Of a DNA stretch of 64,000 nucleotides, positions 1 through 10,986 are shown piece after piece. The position numbers and the translations under genes are program-made. The first letter of the stretch is position 1. Every line of letters starts with the position of its first letter. The stretch is taken from contig NC_041685.1 in the NCBI RefSeq assembly GCF_900005765.1, forward strand, positions 682,001 to 746,000, given 5' to 3'. Source of the DNA: Plasmodium relictum (Eukaryota; Apicomplexa; Aconoidasida; Haemosporida; Plasmodiidae). The notes under the pieces were generated by a model. It saw only the letters and a program-made list of their open reading frames with translations. It was not told the origin of the DNA and made no database searches.

Positions 1-444
1 AAATAAATATTTTTTAATCTAAATATATAAAATTTAAACAAAATAGGGAACTTTCTTAATATAAAAGAAAGTTTTATAAAATATACTAATATAAGTTTAT
101 TTTGTTTTTTATTTTATATATAACACTTAGAAGAATGGTAATATTTCAATAAAATAAATGCTAACATTTTTTGCATGCTTAAAAAATTGAAGAGAAAATA
201 AAATTACATTACATACATAATTTATAAATGCACACTAAATATATAATAATTTCATTTAATATGCTAATTTAAGAATATAAAATTTTCTATATTTCAATAA
301 TAAATGAATATATTAATATTTTAAATTATACGTGAATATAAACATATATAATTTACATTGAATAAAAAAAAAAAAAAAAAGAGTTTTTAACGGATAAATA
401 TTTAAAAAAAAAAAAAAAAAAAGGAAAAAAGAGAGAAAAACAAA
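1..444. other. Upstream spacer of the elongase gene
   Basis: AT-rich non-coding DNA. It holds two long poly(dA) tracts just before the elongase ATG. I see no coding exon or RNA gene here. It presumably contains the elongase promoter and 5' UTR (inference). Confidence 0.6.
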
Positions 445-2013
445 ATGAGTATTGTAAATGAACATTATTGGACACCTAAAAAGGGAAGAGAACTTGCTAT
501 AAAGTATGAGAAGTTAATTTTTTTAATATCATTGTTATATATACCTGCAATATTTATTTTACAAAGATTCATGAAAAAAAGAAAAGAAATAGAAGCAAAA
601 GTTTGTAAAGTTATTTGGAATTTAACATTGTCATTTTTATCTTTTGTTGGTGTGCTACTAATAATAATATATGACAAAACTATTTTAAAATTCTTAATAG
701 TAGAAGAAACTGAATATAGCCCCGAGACAAGAGCAGTTATAACTATATTTACATTGACAAAGTTTATTGAATATGGGGATACACTATTTTTAATTCTAAA
801 AAAAAAAAAATTAACATTTTTGCATAGCTACCATCATTTAAGTGTCGTTATTTATTGTTTATATTCACAAAAAGAATTAGTTTCACACGCGCATTATTTT
901 GTCTTTTTTAATTTGATTGTTCATAGCATTATGTATTTTTATTTTGGTTTTATATATATTTTACCAAAAATTGTTATTAAAATGAGAAAGTTTATTACAT
1001 GTTTACAAATATTTCAAATGTTTGTAGGAATTTTTATCTCATATTATGCTATAAAACATGTAGATAATCCAGTTTACGTGAATAATGCGATTGCAAGCTT
1101 TACTTTATATTTAACTTACGCATTTCTGTTTTTAAATTTTTATTTTAACAATTATTACAGAAATATAAAAAGTAATGTTGCTACCTATCTAATAAGTATT
1201 CATATATTAGGAATTATTGGATTTATAATGATATGTAAAAGCAAAGATATTCTGAGATTATTTATTGAAGTATCAGTTGGATGCGTTTTCACTCTGACAT
1301 TATTAAATTTTTCTTTTTACTTTAATAAGCATTATTATCAAAATATAAAAAGCAAAATATCTGAAAAAAATTTTATTGAGGAAACAGATCTTTTCAATAA
1401 ATACAAAAAAAGATATTATTCGAATATGGCTCTTTTAAAAAAAATTACTATAAATATGATTAAAACTGGTTTATTATGCTTTAATGGATTAGCTACCTAT
1501 GCACATGATAATATATTTCTTTTTGTAAATTTCTATTCAGAAAAAATTAAAAGAATTGCAAATGATTCAATAATAGATAACTCTAATAAAAAAGTAAATA
1601 ATAACGAAATGAATGATATTTCGTCAACAAAATCTTTACCAAACGATGATTTGAAAAAAAAGAGAAAAAAAACATTCTTTACTTTTTATACATCATTAAA
1701 AGATCTTTACAATTCATCAATCATATCATATATAATATCAAAATCACCAATTGAAAACATTTCTATAAATTTAGAAAATATGAAAACAGATCAATCAAGT
1801 ATCAAAGGTAATTTTAGTTTTCTTTATATAATAAAACAAATCATTCAAAATTATTTATTTTACATTGTATGTTTAATATTGCCAATATATTACGGATTAA
1901 AGGTCTATAATGATGCCTTATTAGGTTTATGTGTACACGGGGCTTTAAGGTGGTTAATTGAACTTTATTCAACAAAAATATTTAATAAAACTCAAAAACT
2001 AAAATTTTATTAA
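445..2013 (+). CDS. ELO-family (GNS1/SUR4) very-long-chain fatty acid elongase with long C-terminal extension
   Basis: Single-exon gene, 522 residues, probably the condensing enzyme (3-ketoacyl-CoA synthase) of ER fatty acid elongation. The family signatures appear in order: KFIEYGDT (106-113), the histidine box HSYHH (127-131), an N-x-x-x-H-x-x-MY motif (156-164) and TxxQxxQ (185-191), embedded in several hydrophobic membrane helices. Typical ELO proteins are about 270-320 residues. Here the canonical part ends near residue 300 and is followed by about 220 more residues: a hydrophilic Lys/Asn/Ser stretch (roughly 365-450) and a final hydrophobic segment ending in a basic tail (KLKFY). A basic C-terminal tail fits ER retention (inference). 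The start is the first ATG, after an A-rich leader. Plasmodium encodes several ELO paralogues; which one this is cannot be decided here. Confidence 0.9.
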   Translation: MSIVNEHYWTPKKGRELAIKYEKLIFLISLLYIPAIFILQRFMKKRKEIEAKVCKVIWNLTLSFLSFVGVLLIIIYDKTILKFLIVEETEYSPETRAVITIFTLTKFIEYGDTLFLILKKKKLTFLHSYHHLSVVIYCLYSQKELVSHAHYFVFFNLIVHSIMYFYFGFIYILPKIVIKMRKFITCLQIFQMFVGIFISYYAIKHVDNPVYVNNAIASFTLYLTYAFLFLNFYFNNYYRNIKSNVATYLISIHILGIIGFIMICKSKDILRLFIEVSVGCVFTLTLLNFSFYFNKHYYQNIKSKISEKNFIEETDLFNKYKKRYYSNMALLKKITINMIKTGLLCFNGLATYAHDNIFLFVNFYSEKIKRIANDSIIDNSNKKVNNNEMNDISSTKSLPNDDLKKKRKKTFFTFYTSLKDLYNSSIISYIISKSPIENISINLENMKTDQSSIKGNFSFLYIIKQIIQNYLFYIVCLILPIYYGLKVYNDALLGLCVHGALRWLIELYSTKIFNKTQKLKFY

Positions 2014-3282
2014 CCTCTATTAAATTTTTCTAATAAAATACGTAAAAATTGTTAATATATTCATAATAATAATTACATTAATTTTTAACTAAAAAAAGAA
2101 TTATAGAAAAAGGAAAAAATAAAATAAAAACAAAAAAAAAGGTAAGATTTCAATTTATCATCCTAATTTTTTTTAATTTGATATATTTTAATATTTTTTA
2201 AATAAAACATGTAAAATAAAAAAATATAATAATAAAGCATAGAGTTTTTTTTTAAACATAAATTTATGTTATTTATATAAATTCGTATCATCTTTTCTTT
2301 TCTTTTCTTATTTTAATTTATTGTCAAATTTATTTATATTGTCTCCAATTTTTTTTTTTAATAACTTATTATCTTCATTCTCACTAAAATTATATTTACC
2401 TATTTATTATATGTCTAATTATTAAAATAATTGTTTTATTTATAAATGTTTATATATTTTAAGCTACATATATAAACATATAATTTTATTTAAAAAATAT
2501 TCGATGAAATTATGAATTAAAATACATTATATATATTTATCAATTTCAAAAAAAAAAAAAATTATTTTCAATTTATACATACATAATTACGGGAATAGTA
2601 TATATTTTTTAACTCTTGTTTTCACTTTTTTAATTTTCTTCTATTTTTAGGTTTTTTTATAAAAAATGCAACATTTTTTTTTAATTATTATCTAAAAAAA
2701 AATTTTTAAATTTTTATTTACAAAAAATTTAACAAAAATTTATGAATTGTAAAAAGAGATATACAAACTAATAAAGGAACTACTCTTTTTTTTTAGTTCT
2801 AAAGTGCCAATAAATAAAAAAAATTGGGAAAAATTTATCAAAATATTTATTTAAAATATTTATGAAAACACAATATATCAAAAAAATAAAATGAAAAATT
2901 CTAAAATGGGTAAAAAAAAATATAATAACATGAATAAAAAAAAAGACAAAAATATAAGAATATATAAAAATATTTATTAGTATTATTAAAAATAATGTAA
3001 CGAAATGAAATGTAAAAAAATAAGAGATTATATGATGTTGAATTGTATTCTTATATATATATATATATTATATAAAATATTATTTTATATGAATAGCTTT
3101 TGATACAAATATTTTACCAATAAAAAATTTTAGCATCATGTACATATATTTATTTATTTATTTTTTTTTTTTTTTTTTGTCCTTCAAATTAAAAATTTGC
3201 TTTTTTTCAATAAATTGACAAAATACAAAAGCGAAAAAAAAAAAAAAAAAAAAAAAACACTAATGTCTTCTTTTAAGTAAAG
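2014..3282. other. Convergent intergenic spacer (ELO / HscB 3' ends)
   Basis: About 1.27 kb of AT-rich DNA between two convergent genes, with homopolymer runs and a TA microsatellite near 3051-3067. I found no open exon with good splice sites and no RNA gene. It should hold both 3' UTRs and polyadenylation signals. Confidence 0.55.
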
Positions 3283-5237
3283 TTAAAAATTTTGTAATCG
3301 TTCTAAAATTCTATTTATAAATTTTAATTTTTTTAAAGCATTTAATATGTTGTCAAAATCCTATAGAAAAAAATTGGAAAATATATATTAAAAATAAAGT
3401 AATTATTAGAACTGTAAATTTAAGATGAAAAGTATTTTAAAATTAATAAAAAAGAAACTAAAAAAATAAAATAATATGATAAAAAAGTTAAATGCTTAAG
3501 TGAATACAAAATAGTAATACTTAAGATGAATAATTAAAAGTAAAAAGTTACCATTTCTTTGAAATATAATTTTATACTCTTAACATAATTCTCATACATT
3601 TCTTTGTATTTCCTAAGATATTTTATAAATTAATTAAAAAATATTAAAACAATAAAAAGAAATAAAGAAAATATTTCATTTTTATTTTACTTTGTTAATA
3701 ATTCAATGTTAGCATTAGAACTATTTATTTCTTCATTAATCTATAAGAAAGAAGAATAGATGAATATGTATCTACAACTTTATAATAAATATAAATAGCT
3801 AAAAAAAAAAAAAAAAATAATTATACTTTTATAATTTCAGTCAAAAACTCTTCATCATCCATACTTTCTTCTTCTGGTATCTTAAAAAAAATAAAAAAAC
3901 ATATATATATATATTTTATCACTTTATTTTTAAGTATAATTATACTAAGTGTGTAGGACAAATATGAAAAAAGAGTGACATTTTAAATTAAAAAACAAAA
4001 AAAAAAAATGTAAAACTATTTATATAATCAAATAAAATAAGTATAAAAAGAGCAATTAAAAGATTAAAAATAATAATAGTTTAAATTATTTATTTGTAAG
4101 GTTTATACTTTATAATTATAGAGAATTTCCATTAAATATAATGCCCTATCAATATCGTTAAGTAGTGTTTTATATGCATTGTTTAAATAACTTGATACTT
4201 CATTTATTTTCTCTAACTATAATTAAATTGAAAAAATAAAATTATTTATAACTCAAAAAAGTTTTTTGTTATTATTAAATTTATTTCAACATTATGATTC
4301 TTCATATGGATATCCCATACACAAATACTTATTTTATATTAATTTGGAGATATTTATTTTAGAAAATATATTTTATGTAATTTTTTTAAGAACATTCATT
4401 TTAATTTTTTATATTTACTTCACAACTTTGAGCATTTTTATCAGGATGGTATATTTTTTGTATATCATTAAATTTTTTTTTTAAAAAAGCTTTATCTATA
4501 TCATAATTTACTTCTCTAATAAAAAATTAAAAAGAATAATGATAATTATAATAAAAATGAAATATGCATATATAATAGCATATTAAAATATATCACACTC
4601 ATTTTTCATATCATATATTTATGTAATTCTCTTTTCAAAATTTTTTCCTATACAAATCAAAAAGTTCAAAAATATTAAAAATTTTAAAGACATCTACATT
4701 AACTAGCGCTTTACAACTCTAAAAAGAGAAGGAAATAATTAGAAAAAATAATAAAAATCTATCAATATTATTTCATATATATATACATATACTTGATTTA
4801 ATTTAGAATAAATCTTCTTATACACATATATATAATAAAATAAAGAAAAAAAAATTTTCAATAACAAACTTTACAAAAAAAAGGTACTACATCCACATTG
4901 ATATTGTTATGGCAATTATGACATTCCAATTTTTTAGTCTTTTTTATATTATCAATATCTACTATATTATATTTATTATTAACTATAAAGAAAAAAATAA
5001 GTAAAAAGGGGGTATATTTAATAATCTTATATACTTTCAGTTTATATTTTGTAAAATGCACAAGTCCTTAATAAAATAGGAAAATATAAAATTTGAAGGT
5101 TTTTTTTATTTTTACACACATTCATTATTTTTACTTATAAAAAATCTTTTAATTAATTTTGTAGAATTGCTATGGTAGCTTAATATCTTTATTATATTGT
5201 ATCTCCCAAATAAAGATAAATATTTAAATAGTTTCAT
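3283..5237 (-). CDS. hscB: HscB/Jac1/HSC20-type J-domain co-chaperone (mitochondrial Fe-S cluster assembly), nine exons
   Basis: Exons on the minus strand, 5' to 3': 5237-5135, 4982-4870, 4718-4654, 4515-4419, 4216-4109, 3880-3827, 3740-3691, 3612-3552, 3360-3283. Each has GT..AG boundaries; they sum to 729 nt (242 residues) with every phase matched. HscB stimulates the mitochondrial Hsp70 that releases Fe-S clusters from the ISU scaffold. Visible features are a basic N-terminus free of acidic residues (MKLFKYLSLFGRYN..., mitochondrial-presequence-like), a four-cysteine zinc motif CHNC...CKSC as in animal HSC20, a J-domain with YHPDK, then NNAYKTLL...RALYLM and the C-terminal HscB three-helix domain ending in LKKLKFINRILERLQNF. 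The second CxxC is completed only across the exon 2/3 junction, which supports that splice site. Short exons make the gene almost invisible to simple ORF calling. The family call is firm; exact junctions need cDNA. Confidence 0.9.
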
Positions 5238-5832
5238 GGCTTAAAAATTTATTATTTATTTTGTAGGTTTTAATTTATTATTATTAAAATATTTACATAT
5301 ATAATTACGAAACAAGAAGTATTTAAAATAAAAATCAAAAAATAATATCCAATTCTTCAATAATACAACAAAAAAAAAAAAAAATTTTATTGTTGAATAT
5401 AAAAATATTTTTATATGATTTATTTATCATTTTATTTAGCTATTTTTTTTTATTTTTTTTTCATAAAATAATAAATAATATTTTATTTATTAAAATAATA
5501 AAATTTAAATCTTTATTTAATTTTACTTTATAAATTTTTTTTTTCAATTTGCAATATTCATAAATTATATAAAAAAATAAACATTGTAATGTAATTCATA
5601 TACCTATTTATAAACTTTTTTAGATCTTATTTTTTTATAAAATTAATGAATTTATAATTATTTATCTGTGAATATATTTAAGGAAATTTTTATATTTATT
5701 CAACAAATATTACGTGAATGATTTATTTTATTTTATTTTATGTTCAAGACTTTTATTTCATTATGATTTTTCTTTTTTTAAATGTTTTATTGTGATAATA
5801 ATCCATTAATATATATATATATATTTTTAAAA
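5238..5832. other. Spacer between CS-domain gene 3' end and HscB start
   Basis: About 0.6 kb, AT-rich, with poly(dA/dT) runs and a short TA run near 5813-5824. It should contain the HscB promoter and the CS-domain gene 3' UTR. No other feature seen. Confidence 0.55.
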
Positions 5833-8637
5833 TTAATTTGCATTTTTATTTACATATTGCTTATATTTTTCAATTTGTAATTTTTTAAAATCCTGTACAA
5901 AATTTTTGTCCCATTTTGTTTCTTTCATTTTCCAAAACAAAGGTTTTTTCGACTTTAATTGTTCAATAACAGATTTATCATATTCATCGAGCATTTCTTT
6001 TATGAACCAATCAGGTAATATTTGCTCTATGTCATAATTTAATTGAAAAATAGCTTCTGGAATGTGAGGAAAATCTGGAAAATGATTAGCTGTTAATTTT
6101 TTTTCTTGAACACTTTTATATAATGTTTTAATAATATCTTTAAAAAATATCCAATCAGCTTTTGGCATAGATGCAACCATTGTCCTTAAAATTGTTTTTC
6201 TTACATTTGGTTGCTCGTGGCAAATTATAGAAGAAATATGTATAACGTCTTCCCATATGTCTTTTTGTAAAATGGAATAAATTCCTTTTTGAATAATCAT
6301 TAAAATAATTAACCAATCAGTTGGATTTTCCCTAAAATCTTTATTTTGAGATTGTATATGTTTTTTTTCCATTTCTATTGCATGTTTAATATAACCTAGA
6401 AACGAATAATCTAATAAAGGTTTCATTGATTCAATAAAATCATTTAATCCCTTTTCATCTTGTATTGCTTTTTCACATATGAGCTGTATCTTTTTTAAGT
6501 GCTCCTTTTCTTCATGTTCCATTACAATTTTTATATCATCATATAAACTTATAACAAATGAATTAACTATTTGTAAATATTTTTTTTCTTCTACTGTTTT
6601 AGGAGGATTTTCCTGAAGTCTTATTTTCATTAAACATATATATTCATCACTTAACAAAACATCCCTATAATTATTACAAACTGTTGGAATCATGTCGTAA
6701 TCTAAATATTTTAATTCTTCTATTAAAGTATTTAACCTCAATTCATTGATTTTCCATTTTTCTCTCATTTTTTTTTTTTCATTGTCATCACTTTTCATAT
6801 AAATGTCATACAATGTTAATTTACTATCCTCAGTAGGATCTAATAATTCTCCCTCTAAGCAATTAAAAAATTGTTTATTAATACTATTTTGTTTGACCCT
6901 TGGACTTAAATCTATATAAGAATTATTTTCCTTTGTCTTTTCATTTCTCATTAATTCTTCATCACTATCATTTGTCTTAGAACTTTCTTCATCTTCTTCA
7001 TTAGTTAACTTCCCCATTATACTGTTATGAGTTCCTTTTACCGAATTTTCGTTTTTGTCTTTTAAATATACATATGAATATTCATTTTCATCTGTTTTAT
7101 TCACATCATACATTTCTATTTTATCAGTTAAATTTTCAATTTCAGTAAACCTATAAAACTTTTCTCTATTTTTTTGTTCATCTGATTTTAATAATCCTTT
7201 TTTCCATATCAACTTAGATTCTTCTTCTGTTAAATCAAAGGATGATTTCATATGCTCAATATAATCTTCTAATTTTAAAGTAAGTTTATTTTCTTGAGAT
7301 AACTCTAAGTTTTTTTTTAGTTCTAAAACAGAATTTCTTCTAAATTCTATTTTTTTTTCTTCGGACCAATCTTTCATAAATTCAGGTTCCTTGCTTTTGT
7401 CATCACATTCTAATTTGACTTTAGAATTTAATTTTAAATCTTTTACTATTATTTCTTCCTCCTTAGAATCCTTTTTTATTTCATCTTTTTTTTCATATGT
7501 TTTGTCTTCTTTATTCTTCGAATTGTCCAAATCGTTTGCATCTATGTTAGAAATATCTAAATCTTCATCATTTATAGAGATATATTTTTTTTTATTATCT
7601 TTACCTGTAATATAACTATAATTTCTTTGAGGTGATTGTTTATGCATAAGTGTTTCTACTTTTTTAGACATTGGATTTAAATAAAATACACCTTTTAAAT
7701 CATGTTGTAATTTCTTTATGATTCTTTCTTCACAATCCTGTACAAGATAGCTTATCATATTTCCATGTAATCCTTTAATCCCACTTGCCACATTTCCTCT
7801 ATATACATTTAATTCAATTCCTTTTTCAAAAGAACTCAATTTCAATAATAAGCTATCTTCTGCTTCCCATTTTAGATCATATCCACTAATAATAATTTCT
7901 AATCCATATTCATTTTGCATTATGTTTGTTTTTAGTTTCATTGAAGGAATTCCAAAATCATTTTGATTTATTGCTTTTTTGCTCGTCCATTTAAGTAAGA
8001 AGTTATATACATCATCATATTTTGCATTTTCAAAATATTGTGTATATAATAGTACGTTTTCACCTATTTTTTTTTGGGATGAAGAATTGGAAAGCTTATG
8101 TGTATCTGGTGAATTGTCATAAGATATGTGTAAAATATTTTCTTTTTCCAGTACTCCTACCCATTCATTTATTCCCCTATTCTTTTTTTTTAAAAATATA
8201 TTCATTACACTGTAATCTTCAAATTTTTCTATAAACCATGTAGACAGATTTACATCTACGCTACCTTTTAGCTTTCCTTCAATTGCACTTTTTGGCTTAT
8301 TTTTTAATTTAACATATATGTAATCACATGTCAATCTATATTGTATATCTTCTGAATTTATATTTGGTGATAATCTAATTTTTATTTCTAAATTATCATC
8401 CGACTCTACCCATTCATATGAACATGTTGTTCCGCATCCCTTGAAAATTCGAAAAAATTCAGAATTTCTTTTTTTTTTTTTTAAATGCAAAAAACTATTT
8501 ATAAAATACTTTGAGTATACTTTTTTTTTTTCTCTCTCTCTCCTATAAGTTAATATCAAATTTTTTTTTATTTTTAATGTATTTATATATTCTATGCAAT
8601 TTATCATAATTATTAGTATTAACCACCATTTTGTCAT
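5833..8637 (-). CDS. Secretory-pathway CS-domain (p23/NudC-like) protein
   Basis: Single-exon gene, 934 residues, starting at an ATG followed by a hydrophobic signal-like segment (WWLILIIMINCIEYINTL, about 4-21) and a strongly basic stretch to about residue 66. That resembles a bipartite apicoplast leader (inference). Residues about 74-172 fit a CS domain: YEW at the start, alternating beta strands, an IxGKLKGSVDVN..TWFIE core and a K...EWVGVLE end. CS domains occur in Hsp90 co-chaperones (p23, SGT1) and NudC-type chaperones. Next comes a region of about 150 residues that could be globular, an acidic Lys/Glu/Asp-rich linker (about 355-600) and a helical C-terminal third with conserved-looking Trp/Pro motifs (DWLIILM, PNVRKTILR, LPDWFIKEM). 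The C-terminal part is not a domain I recognise. Function unknown beyond the CS call. Confidence 0.75.
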   Translation of the reverse strand: MTKWWLILIIMINCIEYINTLKIKKNLILTYRREREKKKVYSKYFINSFLHLKKKKRNSEFFRIFKGCGTTCSYEWVESDDNLEIKIRLSPNINSEDIQYRLTCDYIYVKLKNKPKSAIEGKLKGSVDVNLSTWFIEKFEDYSVMNIFLKKKNRGINEWVGVLEKENILHISYDNSPDTHKLSNSSSQKKIGENVLLYTQYFENAKYDDVYNFLLKWTSKKAINQNDFGIPSMKLKTNIMQNEYGLEIIISGYDLKWEAEDSLLLKLSSFEKGIELNVYRGNVASGIKGLHGNMISYLVQDCEERIIKKLQHDLKGVFYLNPMSKKVETLMHKQSPQRNYSYITGKDNKKKYISINDEDLDISNIDANDLDNSKNKEDKTYEKKDEIKKDSKEEEIIVKDLKLNSKVKLECDDKSKEPEFMKDWSEEKKIEFRRNSVLELKKNLELSQENKLTLKLEDYIEHMKSSFDLTEEESKLIWKKGLLKSDEQKNREKFYRFTEIENLTDKIEMYDVNKTDENEYSYVYLKDKNENSVKGTHNSIMGKLTNEEDEESSKTNDSDEELMRNEKTKENNSYIDLSPRVKQNSINKQFFNCLEGELLDPTEDSKLTLYDIYMKSDDNEKKKMREKWKINELRLNTLIEELKYLDYDMIPTVCNNYRDVLLSDEYICLMKIRLQENPPKTVEEKKYLQIVNSFVISLYDDIKIVMEHEEKEHLKKIQLICEKAIQDEKGLNDFIESMKPLLDYSFLGYIKHAIEMEKKHIQSQNKDFRENPTDWLIILMIIQKGIYSILQKDIWEDVIHISSIICHEQPNVRKTILRTMVASMPKADWIFFKDIIKTLYKSVQEKKLTANHFPDFPHIPEAIFQLNYDIEQILPDWFIKEMLDEYDKSVIEQLKSKKPLFWKMKETKWDKNFVQDFKKLQIEKYKQYVNKNAN

Positions 8638-10067
8638 CTTTTAGAAAATATTTTTATTTAATACACATGATGAACTTAGAGATAAAATAAAGAAAAACAA
8701 AAAAAAAAAGAGAAGAAAAGAAGATAACACCTTATATCTTTGTATAAATAGTTTTTTTACTTATTGTATATATATATATATATTATTTATAAGTAGAACT
8801 ATTATATATATATATATAAAAGTTTTTACGTAAAAATTGCAAAAATAAATTTAATTAAACCTTTTTATTTATAACTTTTTTAAGTCATATTTAAGCTTAC
8901 CTTTCTTCATTTTAAACATTTTTTTTTTTTTTAAAGCTACATAAAAGTACCATAAGGAAAAAATATTTATATATATATAAATTTGCTACATCTTAAAATT
9001 TTTTTCAAAATTGAAAATTGTTAAATAAAAAAGTAATTTAGTTAATCTTTTTTTTTTTTTTAAATTCTTTTATTGATAGGTTATTTCTCAATAGAATATT
9101 CGCTTATCTTGAATATTATCTTAAATATCAAAAATATGAAAGTTTTTAGTGAATTATATTAATAAAATTCTTAAATATTTTGTTATTAAAAAATTATGGC
9201 TTTATGGAATGAAATGTAGCATTATTTGCTGAATTTTAATTATTTCTCATGTTCATTTTAACTTTTTATAGTTAAAAAAATGTATCCCATGTTATATTTA
9301 AAAGTTAAGAGTTATTCACTGAACTATTCTATTTACATAAAATTTTGAATTATATTATTTTAATAGTATATTTCATTATTTTCCTATTATTTTTTAAAAG
9401 AGAAAAAGTATACATATTTATTTGAACTACATTAATTCTCCCTAATAATATCAAAATATATTACAAAATAAAATGGGAATTTTTAGGAGATTATATCAAT
9501 TAATATAAATATTAAAATAATAATGCTAACTTTAGAAAATATAATAGATTAAAATAATAATTTAAATATGTCCAACATTAATAAGAAATTAAATAATTCT
9601 TAATTTTCTTTTTCACTTTTTGAGGCACTACAATAATAAAAGGATAAAAAAAAATATATGTTTAATTCCTTTTTTTTTTTTTCTTTTCTGTATTTACACA
9701 GGCTATTATATAATTTAATATAAATTAAAATAATTCAGACTAATTTTTCTGTGAAAATTTTAAACATTTTATTTATTAAATTTATTATTTAAAACTCAAA
9801 TGTATATATATATTTCTATAAATAAATGTTCCTTTATACCCAAATAGGGATTTCAAAAACTTTATGAAAAATTACTTGCTCAAGTTATACAGAGAATGCA
9901 TTTTGAAATAATAGTAAGAAAAAAATAAAATTTCTTTGTCTAAGTATATTTAATTATTATTTTTTTTTCTCCCATTCCTCCCTTGAAGCTCTTTTTTAAA
10001 ATTTCATAATTCACTTATATTTGGCTACTTATTAAATAAAAATATAACAGTATAAAATAAAACAAAA
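8638..10067. other. Divergent promoter region (CS-domain protein / small secreted protein)
   Basis: About 1.43 kb between two divergently transcribed genes. It contains TA microsatellites around 8769-8819 and many T-runs. No coding exon or RNA gene seen. Confidence 0.55.
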
Positions 10068-10986
10068 ATGTCTATATTTTATTTGTTCTTTATTTTTCTT
10101 TTCTTTTCATTTAATAAAAATATTGATGCCTTATCAAAAGTAATAAAGCCACCTATTAATGTCTACTACAAAGATTATTCTGAAAATTTACCAAATGAAG
10201 AAAAAGATAAATTAATGAAAATATTATTAGAAAGTGAAGAAAAAGAAGAAAACGAAAATATGAATATGAATATACAAAAAATGCAAGAAAAAGAAAAAAA
10301 TCTAGGAACATTAATGAAAGAACAAGAAAAATTGTCAAAAAAAATACATAATGAATTAAAAGGATATATTAAAAGAAGTAAAATAGAAAGAAAAAGATAA
10401 AAAAAAAGATTACATTTTATTTTTGTTATCATTTTACACTTCTTTTCACTTATAAATACAAATATCTTTTTTATTTAATAAAAAAAAAATTAAAATAAAA
10501 TATTTCATTCCCTAATTTAACTTTTGTAGACAGGAATATTTCCATTAAATATACTCATGATGAAAAAGATTTCAACTCAGAAAACAAAAATAATTTAAAA
10601 AAAGACGGAAATTCTTTAGATGTTGATACAGAAATCGAGGGTTATTATAATATACAAGCATATAAATACATTTATTATATTTTTTTTCAATCTTTATATA
10701 TATAAATATTCTCTTTTTTTCATAAATATATATAGCTTCTTTAGATTCTATGCAAGCCCCAATAGTGATAATAAAAATTCCATCAGTGAATATATATGAC
10801 CAGTTTGAAGTCTGAACATATTTTAAAATATTTATAAGATTATATCAATGACTCTTTTAAAAAAAATATATAATACTATACGCATATAAATGTATATATG
10901 TATTTTTGATTTTTTTTTTCATTTTATAGATCCAAAATAATATAGGGGAATTAATAGATTTAAATAATGAAGAACTATTCTACTAA
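10068..10986 (+). CDS. Small secreted protein of unknown function, four exons
   Basis: Exons 10068-10377, 10530-10640, 10736-10809 and 10930-10986, with GT..AG introns of 152, 95 and 120 nt. The total is 552 nt, 183 residues, with all phases consistent. The N-terminus (MSIFYLFFIFLFFSFNKNIDALS) is a clear signal peptide. The mature part has a proline-containing segment (KVIKPPINVYY), a Glu/Lys/Met-rich predicted coiled coil (about 45-100), an acidic/Asn-rich linker, a beta-like segment (APIVIIKIPSVNIYDQFE) and an acidic end (GELIDLNNEELFY). No basic leader follows the signal, so secretion or a secretory organelle is likelier than the apicoplast (inference). Family not recognised. The exon 2 acceptor could alternatively lie 4 nt downstream, but that breaks the frame. 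Confidence 0.7.

Noticed and set aside
4266-4484. Plus-strand hydrophobic reading frame of 72 residues
   Set aside because: It lies antisense to the J-domain exon of the HscB gene (4419-4515) and its flanking intron, has a low-complexity hydrophobic composition and no supporting signals.
4775-4815. Possible 24-nt mini-exon inside HscB intron 2 (minus strand, KIYSKLNQ)
   Set aside because: It has AG and GT at its edges and keeps frame, but inserting it separates the two halves of the second zinc CxxC motif. Direct splicing gives CKSC-KAL as in animal HSC20.
4983-5061. Read-through of HscB exon 2 upstream, giving a hydrophobic segment
   Set aside because: It has no ATG in frame. A pyrimidine-rich acceptor at 4983-4984 splices in phase to an upstream ATG exon with a mitochondrial-like leader.
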